From positions 10,478,001 to 10,542,000 of the forward strand of contig OY292280.1 in assembly GCA_958496175.1 (NCBI GenBank): a stretch of 64,000 bases of DNA. The letters run 5' to 3'. The notes beneath the pieces were generated by a model that worked only from the letters and a program-made list of their open reading frames with translations, did not search any database and had not been told where the DNA came from. Shown here one piece after another: positions 12,790 through 25,160 of the stretch (its first letter is position 1; each line of letters opens with the position of its first letter). The translations under genes and the position numbers were made by a program. This DNA is from Sisyra terminalis (taxonomy: Eukaryota; Arthropoda; Insecta; Neuroptera; Sisyridae).

Positions 12790-14463
12790 ATGAGTTTACA
12801 ATTTTACGTCATCGTTTATTATTACTTAAGAAACATTTTATATAACTATATTAAAAAGGTAGTTAAAATCGTAGAAAAATCGATATTCGATGTTCTAATA
12901 TCAATGTTTTTATGAGCAATGTTGTATCCTGGTTCCTTTCGGATCTCTTTCTAAGACAATTCTCATTACTCCTCCACCATCCCTCGTTCCTTTTTCTTTT
13001 CGGAAACAAAATTTGTTCTCACCCGGTATTTAGTATTTCTTCCATTGTTCTTTCCAAACTATTTAGAATTCTAGTAAATGTGTAGAAAATAATAATAATG
13101 TGAAAAAAATCAATTGAAAACCTTATTCCATTCTATTTTCTTTAAAAGATAATGGTGGTAATGAGGAATGTTCCGTATTGGTTTTATTTTTTCTAATGAA
13201 TAGCATTTATAGACTATTTTGCACTATATATTATGGTTGTTGCACGAGGTGATTTCACATTGTTATCTGTACAGCAGAAAACTTTTATTCAAGTCCTTTT
13301 TTTTTTTTGAAGAACGGGAATAAACGGGAGAATATTGGAATATTATGTAGTTCCACCTCGACAGTTAATGCTATGTAGTAACGTTATGTGTCGTTAATTT
13401 AAACATAAATACCAATGAAAGGTGTTATAAATACCGCAAGAGTTTAAGTGGATTTTCACATTTACCATCCATTTTCTAATTTTAAACGATTTTCTATACT
13501 CTGTCTCACTCGTACAACCCCTTGATTCCATACCCCGATCTTGAATTGGTTTCAATTAGAAATGTTGTTAAGATGTCTAAAGCTTTCGAATAATTTTCAA
13601 GAAAATGAGGTATCTGAATTCTTCGAAAGGGTCGAGGGAGGAAAGTTAATTTTGTCGAATATTGGAAATTCGGCCATAAATTTTTGACAGGGTGGATATA
13701 TAACTTGTGGTCGTCTGATTATTTGAATAGATAGTGGACGAAAGCTCTGCATAGTTTTTGTAGTTGTATATATTGTGATTTGTGTGAGGAAAGTTGAGCT
13801 TTTTTCCCATTATAAATAGAGTGTGGTAATTTTTAAAACGTTTTACTTGTTTGTAAATTGGGTGTGAAACAAATGAAGGGTGGAAATTTTTAGTTAGTGC
13901 CCGTAAGGTCACATTGTCCTTCGAGACCTCTTCAAACCCCTACCTGACCAAACAAAGCAGATGGCTGAAAAAAAATCACACACTAAACTACAGGATGAAA
14001 TAAATTTCGGGGGAAAAAATTATTTATTAATTCCCATATTTAATGCAGGTTTTTGTGGGACATTTCCATTAAAAATTTACTTCAAATTGCAATTTTCTTG
14101 GTTTTTCCAATCGGAAATTTTTTTCAGTCAACATCAAAATAGAAAATCAAATTTTAAAAATTATTTCGAGCTTTTCAAATGAATTAAAACCGACGCAAAA
14201 CACTTCACTTTTATCGAATTATAAAAAAAAACTTTTCCTGGGAGAATTTTTTTAATTGAATTTTTTCTCTATAAACATCAACCCTTAAAAATTAAAAAAA
14301 AATCACCCTCCAATGCAAAAACTTTTTTTTTAATTTTCCCCTTTTACGCATCGAAAATATCGAATATGTGAAATAAATTATGAACAAATATCGGGCAAAC
14401 AAAAAATTCAAACGAACTAATCTTCATTTAAATGAGGAAAATGAATTTAAAGGGAACTTATAG
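12790..14463. other. No recognisable feature
   Basis: AT-rich sequence with homopolymer runs. Short open frames (13646-13912 minus, 13961-14182 plus) lack domains and splice context. Confidence 0.5.
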
Positions 14464-14796
14464 TAGGGGAGATTGGGTACAAAAGTAACGGCGGTTCGAA
14501 AGTAACAAATGGTTTCTAGGTTTATCCAAGGGGGGAACACCGATTCGCTGCCATCAGGTTATTACCCGAAGTACCCCCTCAATCACATAGACAATAAGAA
14601 AACGTCGAAAAACGTACTTTTGGCTCGTTAAAACACATTACGTTCTATTATATAACCTAACAACGCATTGCGCACGCGTCGACTTAATGCGATTGAGGGG
14701 GGCACTTCGGGCTATAACCTGATGGCAGCGAAGCGGTCTTCGCCTATTGGATAAACCTAGAAAGCATTTTTTTACTTTTGTACCCAGTCTCTCCTA
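14464..14796. mobile_element. 333-bp inverted-repeat element, 'GGGGAGAcTGGGTACAAAAG' family
   Basis: TAGGGGAGATTGGGTACAAA at the left and TTTTGTACCCAGTCTCTCCTA at the right form the TIR. The arms continue through CTAGGTTTATCC and CGCTGCCATCAGGTTAT to a centre near 14640. The TA at each end fits a Tc1/mariner-type TA duplication. Confidence 0.78.
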
Positions 14797-14925
14797 CTAG
14801 TAAACGAGTGGTCTAGGTGGCCGCTCCAAAACTAGTAAGTAATGGGTTCAATCCTCTTATCGTGCAAATTTTCAATATTTCTCGATAACGGATTTGATAA
14901 ACCCAAGAGTCGCTAATCGCGTCAA
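14793..14925 (+). mobile_element. tRNA-derived SINE (3'-truncated)
   Basis: CCTACTAGTAAACGAGTGGT followed by CTAGGTGGCCGCTCCAAAAC, B box GGGTTCAATCC, and the body to GAGTCGCTAA. It sits between a complete inverted-repeat element and an extra right arm of the same family, a clear nested or rearranged arrangement. Confidence 0.75.
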
Positions 14926-15055
14926 CTTAATGCGATTGAAGGGGGTGCTCTAGGCTACCACCTGATGGCAGTAAAACGATGTTCGCTCATTGGATAAACC
15001 TAGAAAGCATTTGTTACTTTCGACCCGCCGTTACTTTTGTACCCAGTCTCCCCTA
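14926..15055. mobile_element. Extra right arm of the GGGGAGACTGGG family
   Basis: CGTCAACTTAATGCGATTGA through CTGATGGCAG, TTGGATAAACCTAGAAAGCA and TTTTGTACCCAGTCTCCCCT(A) repeats the right arm of 14464-14796 without a left partner. Confidence 0.75.
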
Positions 15056-16680
15056 CAGGAATAATATTGAAACCATTCGAAATAGTTCTTTTTAGTTCTG
15101 AAAATTTCGATGTTCCTGATCCAAACTTACATCATTGAATTTTCGGTCGAAAAAATCAAAAGTTTGAGAAACACTGACGTATAAAAACGTAACCATATCA
15201 TTTTTACTGCCTCAAATGTTTTTTTTTTTTAATATATTTTAATGTTTATACTTAATGGATGAAAGTTTTAAGCTTTTACTGGTAAAGTGGCATCAGATTT
15301 GATGTTAATATGAATGTTTGAATTATGAGGATGAGCTTTTTCATCATAAATACTTATACGCTATATTCTATGTGCATATGAACGTATGAGTTGTGAAAGC
15401 TCATTTTAGTGCGTAATTTATTTGACAAAAAATTAATATGGCTGAGCAGTTGAATCGGAAAATGTTCACCAAAGCTCAGGCAGTTTTAAGCTCGTTTGAC
15501 TGAAATTTAATGTTGACAGTTGTGTTTGCTGCAAGCAAATATTATTTCAATTAAAATACGCATCTGTGTTCGCATTGATTAAATCTATTTCATATTAGAG
15601 ATGATGAAACGATGCAAATAGACTTCTGGAAAATTAGCATTCGAGGAAATGTTGCCGAAACGCAAAGCTCCCCGGCAAAGCTCGTCGCCCTTTTTGGTCG
15701 GCAATTTTTGCCAAAACTCATCATTCTTTTTCGGCCGGTTGGTTAATGACCAAGCTTTTGACAAATTAAAGCTTTAAAATTCTAATAGGCAAAATGTTAA
15801 TAAAAGCTTTAGCGAGTAAAGCGAAGTGTGATGAGAATGACATTAGTTGAAATCCATGTTAAAGCTTCATTTACCATAACAATAATAGAGGCCTAAATTA
15901 AGTGGCGCTATCTTCCTCTCGCACAGTTCATCATTCCCGAAATGCCCGTTTTTCCGCTTATGATTACATCCAGCCCTTTCATCCCTTCGCTTCAATTGTC
16001 TTTGCTTCAGCCATTGTCTTCTAATGCTAATTGAACAGATTACCTTTATGAGTTGTTTCCATCAAATGAAGTTTTTATTTCGAATTAAATCCGGATTGAG
16101 GAGAGGCACTTTTGTGGCACCACCGTGGAAATGGAAAACACTTACAATTATTTTCATAGAAATGTCGGACAAAAAAAATTATGCTTGCTAACGGTTAAGC
16201 TCCCCGACACACGGAATACAAATTAACCTATAAAGCTTTGTTTTTATGCTATTTTTTCTTCTCGTGAAAGCTCACAGAAATATCTGCATTAGAAGTCGTC
16301 TTGTTCGGAACATAGAGCTTAACAAACAAGAAAATAAATTAAGGGAGGTAGCCAGAAAGCGTACACTGGAAATTATTATCGGAAAAGTAAAAAAAAATCA
16401 CTTTATACTGGCAATTTTTTTGTATAAGAAATAACTAAATTATAATCAATTCAAGTCAGTATATGGAAACTCAGCGAAAAGAAAATTAAAAAAAAAGATC
16501 AAAACTTTAGTCAGTTTCCTTTTTTAACAATCCTCAATGATACCACCGCGAATATTAATTATAACTGATCCCCGCGACTTCGTCTGCGTAACGTAGGTGT
16601 AGATTATATTTTCTATTATGATTTGCTATTTGTAGTGGTATATGAAAATATGTATTTCTCTTATTTCGACTTTAAAATAG
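15056..16680. other. No gene recognised; relatively GC-rich patch at 15640-15740
   Basis: No ORF with a domain. A 62-codon frame at 16246-16434 is unsupported. CCCCGCGACTTCGTCTGCGT at about 16568 resembles a LINE-tail motif seen in insects. Confidence 0.4.
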
Positions 16681-16687
16681 TTATTTT

Positions 16688-16875
16688 CGATACATATGCG
16701 TAAAGTGAGGTTTTCAAGTAAAATGAAATTGATGCACGAGCTGAAAGGACTGATCATACACAACAATATCGAATGCGCTGTGTAGGCGCACGAGATCAAG
16801 TTGTGTATGATCTGTCCCTTTAGCAAGGGTCTCAATTTCGTCCTACTAGGTACCTCACTTTAAGCATAAGTATCG
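16688..16875. repeat. 188-bp near-palindromic MITE
   Basis: CGATACATATGCGTAAAGTG at the left faces CACTTTAAGCATAAGTATCG at the right. An inner pair GACTGATCATACACAAC and GTTGTGTATGATCTGTC continues the hairpin. Confidence 0.65.
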
Positions 16876-16887
16876 AACAAAATTTTT

Positions 16888-17208
16888 TGTAACGACTGCT
16901 TCTAAAGTTCAACAGAAACAGATTGAGAAATTAATTATTGTTATTTATATATGAAAAATGTCAACTCTATAGTAACAATAATTTATAGAAAATTTATGAA
17001 TAAAAACAACATTTTAGTTTAAACTACAGTCTAAATAATTACCTAGATTAATTATTTCTTATCAAAGTTTATTTAGGTATCAATTTATTTTACTTTTCCC
17101 CACTGTTATTTACTTTCGCGCACGCTTGCCACCACGATGAGAAAACGGCTCTTTACCCCCGCCACACAACGCACGAAAGTTCAACTTTAGAAGCAGTCGT
17201 TAAAAAAA
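16888..17208. repeat. Inverted-repeat element with short TIRs (about 320 bp)
   Basis: TAACGACTGCTTCTAAAGTT (left) and its exact reverse complement AACTTTAGAAGCAGTCGTTA (right) bound a segment with no ORF. Confidence 0.7.
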
Positions 17209-17782
17209 GACACATTTAATAAACTGTTGCTAAGAATAAAATATTTGTATGTAATGATCAATTAATTTTCAAAAAATATTTATAAATATCGAAAAAGAGT
17301 ATGTCTATTGCGTATACCTACGGTAGGTATACCAACCGTGAACCAAATAATCCATAAATCAATCAGCATCTATCCATAAATCAAAAATATCGCCTAGTTC
17401 AATAAAGTCGGTTTTAATTATGACTAAAAAAAGTCGAAAGTTATCAAAATGCTCGCGTCAAAATAACAGAAGTTAAGGGTCTAGATTCTTGGATATTAGT
17501 AGGAATCCCATCTCACTGTTTCGATTTCCGAATGAACATTTTTCCAAAAACTATTACACTATTGCAATGTACAACACAACCGCGAAATTGAAGTTTGAAC
17601 AATTGCCCGAAACCCAGGTCTTCCATAATCAAGTATAAGCATTGGGGCATTAGCCTTACATTTGTTACATATTTTAAATGATAGATTTAATTAATCAAAT
17701 CATTCAAACTTTTAAAGCGTACAATTCGTAATACAAATTCGAAATTTGTAATAAAAATCAGCCCATTTAATAGGTGAAGGTT

Positions 17783-17950
17783 GCCAATTGGTGGCCGAGT
17801 GGTCAAGACGGCCGCTCCAAAACTGATAGGCGTTGGGTTCGAATCTCGTATCGAGAAAATTGTCTATATTTCTTGATATGCAGATTTTATTAACCCTAGA
17901 GTCTCTATAGAAATTAATAGTTATAAAACGGTGGCAAATTACAATTAAAA
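17783..17950 (+). mobile_element. tRNA-derived SINE
   Basis: A box TGGTGGCCGAGTGGTCAAGA, then GGCCGCTCCAAAACTGATAG, B box GGGTTCGAATCTC, and the family body TTGATATGCAGATTTTATTA to AACGGTGGCAAATTACAAT. The head resembles a class II (Leu/Ser-type) tRNA. One of the most intact copies in the window. Confidence 0.9.
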
Positions 17951-18044
17951 TAGAAAATATTTTAAGTTACCTAATGCAATCGGGGGACCATAAAAAGGAT
18001 AAGGTACCGTAAAATTAATTCTCTTAAATCAAATATAATAGATG

Positions 18045-18265
18045 GAGTTGAACAAATTATGGCTTATGTAACATTTAGAACCGTCAAATCTGGCAACGTT
18101 GCTTTTTCTATTTTGTTTTTAATTTAATGGTTTATAGGCTCAAGTCCCTTTTAGGTCGGCTAATATCTGGCAACGTTGCATTTTTTGTTAATTGTGATAA
18201 TTTTCTATTCCAATATGGTATAATTTTCTCTTTTGTGGCTTAATTTTCATCATAAGTTAATTTAT
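18045..18265. repeat. Diverged relative of the 225-bp MITE family
   Basis: It carries two copies of ATCTGGCAACGTTGC and TTTTCTCTTTTGTGGCTTAA, motifs of the intact MITEs at 34269 and 38210, but with degraded ends. A similar degraded copy lies at 24765-24905. Confidence 0.55.
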
Positions 18266-19059
18266 TTTCCAAATAAATTAAAACAAGGTAAACCAAATAA
18301 TGAAAAGCCTTTGCTTATAAAATTTTCTTCTTTTATATTTTAATGATTTTCAATAAAATTTGGGGTGTTAGAGTCTGGGGTGAATAAAGAAACGGGCCAG
18401 CCGGGTGACTACCCGGGGCACCAAATTTGAGAGGCACCGAATCATGATTAAAATTTGCTATTTTTGCTAACTTTTTATTAATTTTTAAATAAAGAAGACA
18501 ATTCAGGTTATTTAAGATAGGATTTTGTTATTTAATGTTTTTTAATATGGAAATTAGCTACGTTTCGTTACGTATCGTAACTTTATCAGGCGTCTATAAA
18601 AAAATAAAATAATTACAAAATGTGTCAATCATACATAAATTTCAAAAATTCAGATCTTAAATAACCTGATTTTTCTTTTTTATTTAATAAAATCTCAGAT
18701 CAGAATTTTATCATCTTTTATTTTTTAAGCTAATTTGTACACTATTATATAAAAAGGTGCCAAAATTTGTTTTGGCCCAGGGTTCTGAAAACCATAGAAC
18801 CAGCCCTGACTGAGATTCGATTTTTCGAATTTCAGCATGTACCATTACAAATTTCATTGAACTATAGTGTTTATACAATATACAGGGTAATCTCACTAAT
18901 TCGGCATAATTAAAAACCGGAGGGTTCCGGATTATTGGAATGTTCGGATTACTGAATTATAGTGAAAAGTCATAGGTAATGAATAAAATAAAGCATTTTA
19001 TAGAGGAAATAAATGAATGCACAGGTATAGAGGAGCGAGGGAGGTGGATGATGCTGGTA

Positions 19060-19530
19060 TTGGATGATGATTGGAGTGATTCAAACTACTTGATGACTAC
19101 TGATGAAGATTGCTTGGCAATCAAAATACGTATCTAGGCAATTCGTCACAAATATTTTTGTTTGAACTTTGAACAAAAGTTCAAAGAAAAATATTGCCTA
19201 TTGACGTATTTCGATTGCCAAGCAATCTTCCTCAGTAGTCATCAAGTAGTTTGGATCACTCCGTAACTGCTTTGTGATGATTCACAAAACACAAAATACA
19301 TTCACAAAGTCGTGAAGCATCACAAAGCAGTCACGGAGCAATCCAAACTACTTGATGCCCACTAAGGAAGATTGCTTGGCAATTGAAATACGTAAATAGG
19401 CAATATTTTTGTTTGAACTTTTGTTCAAACTTATGTTTATATTGTGCTACACAAATTGGACCGTAAAATATTCTATATATTGTATAAACAGTATAACTGT
19501 TCAAAGTCAGCGAAAAAATCTTATTTGATG
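19060..19530. repeat. Inverted-repeat family with 'ACGTATTTCGATTGCCAAGC' motif
   Basis: GATTGCTTGGCAATCAAAAT and its inverse recur around a palindromic centre (CACAAAGCAGTCACGGAGCA with its inverse). The outer part is ATATATTGTATAAACAGTAT then AACTGTTCAAAGTCAGCG. Related pieces lie at 22575-22790, 24020-24130, 24290-24690, 24690-25160 and 31060-31110. Probably one decayed foldback family. Confidence 0.65.
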
Positions 19531-22213
19531 AAATATAGTGGTTAAAAATGAATGTTTGACTTAGTATTACGCTTTCTGCTTAAGCTTTTCAAACTTCAGA
19601 AAATTTTAATACATAAGATAGAGAAATTTAATGAAACTTTATGTAATTTATGAGTATCAACAGTTGGGAAAATGATGTCAGCTGTAAATTCTAGTTTCAC
19701 ATTTAATTGATTTTTATTTAAAGAAAAAAGAGCAAGGGATTTTGAATGATGTTTGTAAATTTATATTTCTAGAAATCAAAGCAGCACTTTTCCTATCTAC
19801 TGCGTTGTTGTCTTAGTGGTTCTTGATTTGTTTTATTCTTCAATGGAGTCGATCAGGTACCTACCCTTCGTATATTGGGGATTTTCCTCGAATCCTTTAA
19901 CAGAAATGTCGATACAGACAATAAAACGGGGAGAGGCGCAACGAAAAACATTTTTGTGTCAGATTGTCTGGATTTGTTCGTTATAATAATGGAAGTTATT
20001 TCTTCATCTTGGGCGAAAGTTACCCATTCTATAACGTTGAACAATTTTCATCCCCTGCATCTACTGGCTTGTTTGGCACCCCTTTTCTCGCGATTGAGCC
20101 CGTGTCTTTGTTTCAACGTATGTGATACGCAAGAAAATATAACAAAAATATAAGGGGGATGAAATGAGAAGATGGATATATATATATATATATAATGTAA
20201 CAATTGTTAGAAATTTTTCTAAGGCAAAATCGTTCATTTAATATTTGTTAAATTAAATGCGACAAGTTGTTCTTGGAAAATCAATTTAAAATTGATTTTG
20301 AAGATAAAATTTTAAGATAAAAAGAAAAGTTTTTTTTTTGTGAAAGAAAAAAAACCATTTTCATTATTTTCATTACGGATTTGAAAAATCAGATTAAAGA
20401 AGCAATTATTTTTTATTGAGTAGATTAAGTGCAATTAGTTTGGGGAAAATGACAGAAGAAAAACAAATCAGTAATGGAATTAAATTCTCGATGGATATTT
20501 GATTTGATCACATCCACTTAAACGCCCTAAGTTTTCCTATGAAATTTTCAATCATTTTCCCCCATTTCGATTTAGGCTTAGACAAAATTTTCTTGTTTTT
20601 CATCGCAGCTAAATCCGTAATTCAGTTTTTCACGTGAAAAATCTTATTTTACCTCGATATCAATCTATTTAACGTCGTCGACAATTGATTCCAACCACAC
20701 ATATACGAGCTACAGATATCTCTAGAGAAGGAAATCCAAGAACGTGAAAACCACAAACGCCCCCCCATTCCCAAAACAGCCCCCAACCCCTCCGCTTCTT
20801 TCTCACTTCCACCCGCCGCTCAGCGGCCGACCGATTTACTGGAAAAGCGCATGAAAAAATATACAAAAGACATATGCTATCTCGGTGAGGCTTAATGGAA
20901 AATATAAATAAAATTGTCATTTAAAATCTGAGAAAAATTTCCAATCGGAAAATATCAGAGAAGAAATTTTCATTTATAAAGAAAACCTGCAATTTTCCAC
21001 GCTCATTACATACCTTCTGATACTTTATATTTATTTTTCCGGGTAAAACTAATCATGCAAAAAAATGTGCAGATCAAAGATTTTTTTCTGAATCTGTCTC
21101 AATTGTTCGAAAGCAAATTGCACGACTAATTGTTCGAAATAATTTTGTATTACTTTATTCGCCAACTCGGGAATTTAAATCGGCATTAAGGGAGGAAAAA
21201 CGTGGTTTCAAATAAAGATTAACAAGGAATTAGTAAGAAGAGAGGCAATTTAATTTCTGTCGAAAAAAAATTAAGTATTTAGATTGCATTTTCGTTGACA
21301 CAAAATGAAATTTTTGAGATATAACGATAAACAAATTTTGGAGCGCATTGGTCCCAGAAACTTGAGGTCAGATAAGTGGAAAATTGAAAAGCTTTGCTTT
21401 GTAAAGCTTTCTAATTATTAAATAATGGTTTAAATTTATATAATAACATAATAATCATTTTAAGATAAATCAAAACACGGGAACAAAGAGCGCGTCACAC
21501 AGCTGGACTGGACGTATTCGTGAAATGTGCCGTTTTATCCCGTTTATTCCCCGACTTTCAGATAATACGTTTCATAATGTTATTAGGGCGGGAATTAGCG
21601 ATGTAAAATCTCTCTCTAAGTGACCGTTGTCTCGTGTCCAAAGAGGCTTTAATCTTCAAATGGATAAATCCCGCTAGCTCTTTTCGACAGGAACGTGCGC
21701 TGGATGATGACGGCTTGGCAAACGGGTTAATCGGATGACGGGATGAAGAGGAACATTGGGTGGGAGTTCTACGTGAGAATGCTTTGGAAAATGTCCCAGT
21801 AGCAAAAAAAAATCTCACCGAAACCCAGTGGTGGCTTAATACAAAATTCTTCGGATAAAATTGTTCGTCCTTATATAACTATTTTAACTCGTTCCATATA
21901 TTCACACAGGCACTAGTATAATAATCTTTATCTCCATTTATTGAGACTGGAGACTAAACTCTTTTTATTTATTAAAAAGGGAAGAACCAGAATCAAAATT
22001 TTCTTTCATTTAAGTTGATTGAGTCTTGCAATATCAAAGGAGCCTTACAGTCTTCTTATCAAATCAAATTAGATTTTAACAGTTATACAATTGTTAGAGC
22101 TTTATTTAAAATGGGTTAATTTAGAACAAATTATTTAATTATTTGAAATTATTAAAACAAATTGTTTAATGCGTTGTTATTGAGAATCCAGAATCCACTG
22201 CTCGTGCAAGCTC
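19531..22213. other. No gene recognised
   Basis: AT-rich intronic or intergenic DNA with a (TA)n tract at 20176-20194. Two more GC-rich patches (20690-20840 and 21540-21830) carry open frames of 83-92 codons but no domain. I found no Ig1 or Ig2 exon here. Confidence 0.45.
20176..20194. repeat. (TA)n microsatellite
   Basis: Uninterrupted alternating TA of about 19 bases. Confidence 0.85.
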
Positions 22214-22222
22214 GTTGTTCTC

Positions 22223-22375
22223 CAAGGTTTATAAATTACACAGATTGCACCATTAGGAAAAAAAATGACGTCATACGAAGAATTTTGAAATTTGACTAAG
22301 TCTGAAGATATGTACGAATTTCTTCTGGATACGTCACGTAGCGCATGGGGCCACCTGTGTAGTTTATAAACCTTG
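22223..22375. mobile_element. 153-bp MITE with 9-bp target-site duplication
   Basis: The TIRs CAAGGTTTATAAATTACACA and TGTGTAGTTTATAAACCTTG bound the element. GTTGTTCTC is repeated at 22214-22222 and 22376-22384. A 9-bp duplication with short TIRs suggests a Mutator-type origin, as inference. Confidence 0.85.
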
Positions 22376-22574
22376 GTTGTTCTCTCTGTCTAACCCCAAC
22401 TCCATCATCCCCTCCTCGTGCTCCCTTTAATGAGTACTGGCGCCGGTTGGTCCCGAACCGCCTCGCCAGTTCCAAACTGTTCGTTGCTAACACAATTTAT
22501 AAAATATATTGTGGTTTTATTTTTGTAATATTATTAACAAAAGTATACTACAAACAAATTTGAACAAAACTGAC

Positions 22575-22790
22575 TTATTTCCCAGATACGTATTTCGATT
22601 GCCAAGCAATCATCCTCAGTGGTCATTGAAATACGTATCATAGCAATACGCCAAAAATACATTTGTTTGACCTTTTGTATTTAATTAATCAAATTACATA
22701 AATTTGATCATAATATATTTTATGATCTATACTAACTCTATAACTGTTCAATGTCAGAGAAAAAAATTTGATGAGAGTGTTATTTAGTTG
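22575..22790. repeat. Fragment of the 'ACGTATTTCGATTGCCAAGC' family
   Basis: ATACGTATTTCGATTGCCAA at 22587 and the tail AACTGTTCAATGTCAGAG match the elements at 19060 and 24290. Confidence 0.6.
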
Positions 22791-23099
22791 GAGTCACTAC
22801 AAAATTACAAATTCTAATCAACGACCGGTCCTGAATTAGTCTTCAGTTAATTTTCTATCCCCTTCCTCTCCCGTTATTAGTGGTACTCTCTGCAAAATCT
22901 GGATGAATCTATTGATACTCCTGAACCAAAGCAGTACAGGTTATAAGCCTCAGCCAATTCCAGGAAAATCTCTCAATTGATTTCCTTTACAAATTTAGGT
23001 GTTTGTCGTCAGTTCTTACCAGCTGCAGCAAAAAGTTGCTCCCAGTAAAATTTGGGTTTGCAACGCTAATTTCCGACTAATCCAATTAATTTCCCAAGG

Positions 23100-23775
23100 A
23101 AGTTTAGAAATTTGGGAAAACCAGAATGGTACGGATACGACATGTTACTGAGAATATGGTTTTGCGAACAAAATTATTTTCAGTAATGAGACCATTTTCA
23201 CCACGATGGATTCGGGAATAGGCAAAACTAGTGCATTTGGGGCTTAGAAAATTCACGAATGATTCATCAGATAGCAATGCATCCACAACGGGTCACTATA
23301 TGGTGTGCATTATGGTCTGGAAGAATAATTGTACCGTTTTTCTTCAAAAACGAAGAAGGTAATGCAGTAACGGTGATATGGTAACACTTTCTTGTGCCTC
23401 ATTTGGAAGCTATTGGTCTTTTCAACATGTGGTTTCAGCAGAACAGTGCCATATACTATACTACCCGTGAAACATTGACGATCTTACACGAATATACTTC
23501 TGGTCGTATCATTTCCCGATTTGACCAGAAATAGCCTCCACGCTCTTACGATTTAACGCCTTTAAATTTCTGGCTGAGGAATTATCTGAAGTTACAGGTT
23601 TATGCCAATAGACCTGCAACCATCGAAGCATTGAAAGCCGAAATTAGACGCTGTATCAATGAAATACCACCACATTTATTCAATAACTTTTTTGAAAATT
23701 TCATCAAATGGGTATGCAAATGCCAGCAAAGCCATGGCGGTTATTTAAAAAAAATATTATTTCATACATAATTCC
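23100..23775 (+). pseudogene. Degenerate mariner-like transposase
   Basis: With frame changes and stops tolerated, the + strand reads a DDE transposase. The order is QRVTIWCALWSGRIIVPFFF, then KNEEGNAVTV, then WFQQNSA (second catalytic Asp position changed to Asn), TLTILHEYTSGRIISRFDQK followed by a TAG, PPRSYDLTPLNFWL (third catalytic Asp kept), and YANRPATIEALKAEIRRCI. This C-terminal half is typical of mariner/Tc1-type elements in insects. It cannot make a functional enzyme. Confidence 0.85.
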
Positions 23776-24289
23776 CAAATGTATATTTTCAAAATCAAAA
23801 TATTTCAAAATTTTGCTTCAGAAAACCGTGTTTTATTGAACATTGAAATATTTTGCTTTTATTGAAACACCATTTAGCACTGTTACCAGAAAGTTCGAGT
23901 AGTAACAGTATTGACCCAAAATAACTAGTACCAGTAGGAAGTGCAGGATACTGTTTGTAGTATCACACAAAATTGAGTTTCCTTAGGGAAAATAAACTCA
24001 CTTTTCTTTTGTAAATTATAAACATAAATAATGCCACAATATATTCTATATATTGTATAAACAGTCTACTTATCCCTAAAGCTGCATCCAACTAAAATCA
24101 CGTACTTTTCCTAATTATAGCGATTACAAGACTTACGTTTATAACTTTTCTTTTTAGAGTTCAAGAAATATCATTAAGTTTTAGTAATTTTTTTAACAAA
24201 AATATTGTCCTCTCCGTAATAGGTCGGCGGATGAAGTTGTGGGTAAAAACTAATAAGATTTTCGTAATTGATCGAAAATAAAAATAATT

Positions 24290-25160
24290 ATGAATTTCCC
24301 TGTTTATATAATATATAAAAGATACTGTGGTCCAATTTATGTAGTATGATAAAAAATAAAAATCATAACATAAACATAAATTTGAACAAGTTCAAAGAAA
24401 AATATTTGTGACGTATTGCCCAGATACGTATTTCGATTGCCAAACAATTTTCCTCAGTGGTCATCAAGTAGTTTGAATTGCTCCGTGACTGTTTTGTGAT
24501 AATTCACGACTTTATTAATCATCACAAAGCAGTCACGGAGCGATCCAATCTACTTGATGACCACAGAGAATTATTGCTTGGCAATCGAAATACGTATCTG
24601 AGTAATACGTCACAAATATTTTTGTTTGAACTTCTGTTCAAATTTATGTTTATGGTATGATTTTTAATATATTATTATATTAAATTATACTTCATTAATT
24701 GGACCATAATATATCCTATATACTGAATAAACAGGAAAGTATTGATAATTTACTGCCAATAGAATAAGGCCTCGTGTCCCTTTTAGCACAGTCAAATCTG
24801 GCAACGTTGTATTTTCTATATTGTTTTTTACCCTATTCACGGTTTTTTTGTTAATTCTTTTTCGGTATAGTAGTATAATTGAATATGATACTATATAAGA
24901 AAAGGGAATCTTCGCAAAGCAGTTACGGACCGATCCAAAGTACTCGATGATCACTGAGGAATATTGCTTGGCAGTCGAAATACGTATCTGGGCAATACGT
25001 CACAAATGAACTTCTGTTTAAATTTATGGTTATGGTATGATTTTTAATATATTATTATATTAAATTATACTTTATAAATTGGACCACAGTATACTTTATA
25101 TATTGTATAAACAGTATAACTGTTCAAAGTCAGCGAAAAAATCTTATTTGATGAATTTCT
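24290..25160. repeat. Clustered copies of the 'ACGTATTTCGATTGCCAAGC' foldback family
   Basis: At least two adjacent partial copies share TTAATATATTATTATATTAA, the GATTGCC/GGCAATC arms and the tail AACTGTTCAAAGTCAGCGAA. A diverged piece of the 225-bp MITE family (TCAAATCTGGCAACGTTG) lies between them at 24765-24905. Confidence 0.6.

Noticed and set aside
12131..12845. Long open frames (218, 117 and 108 codons) over the minisatellite
   Set aside because: They are the periodic reading of a 27-bp repeat, open in two frames at once, with no start context, introns or domain.
17783..17860. A functional tRNA gene (Leu/Ser-like)
   Set aside because: A and B boxes are present but no complete cloverleaf can be drawn, and the same head with the same 3' body recurs about nine times: it is a SINE.
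15640..22500. Search for the missing Ig1 and first half of Ig2 of the DIP gene in GC-richer patches
   Set aside because: No Cys/Trp/DxGxYxC pattern in the expected phase was seen in the patches near 15.7, 20.8, 21.7 and 22.4 kb; these exons are probably upstream of the window.
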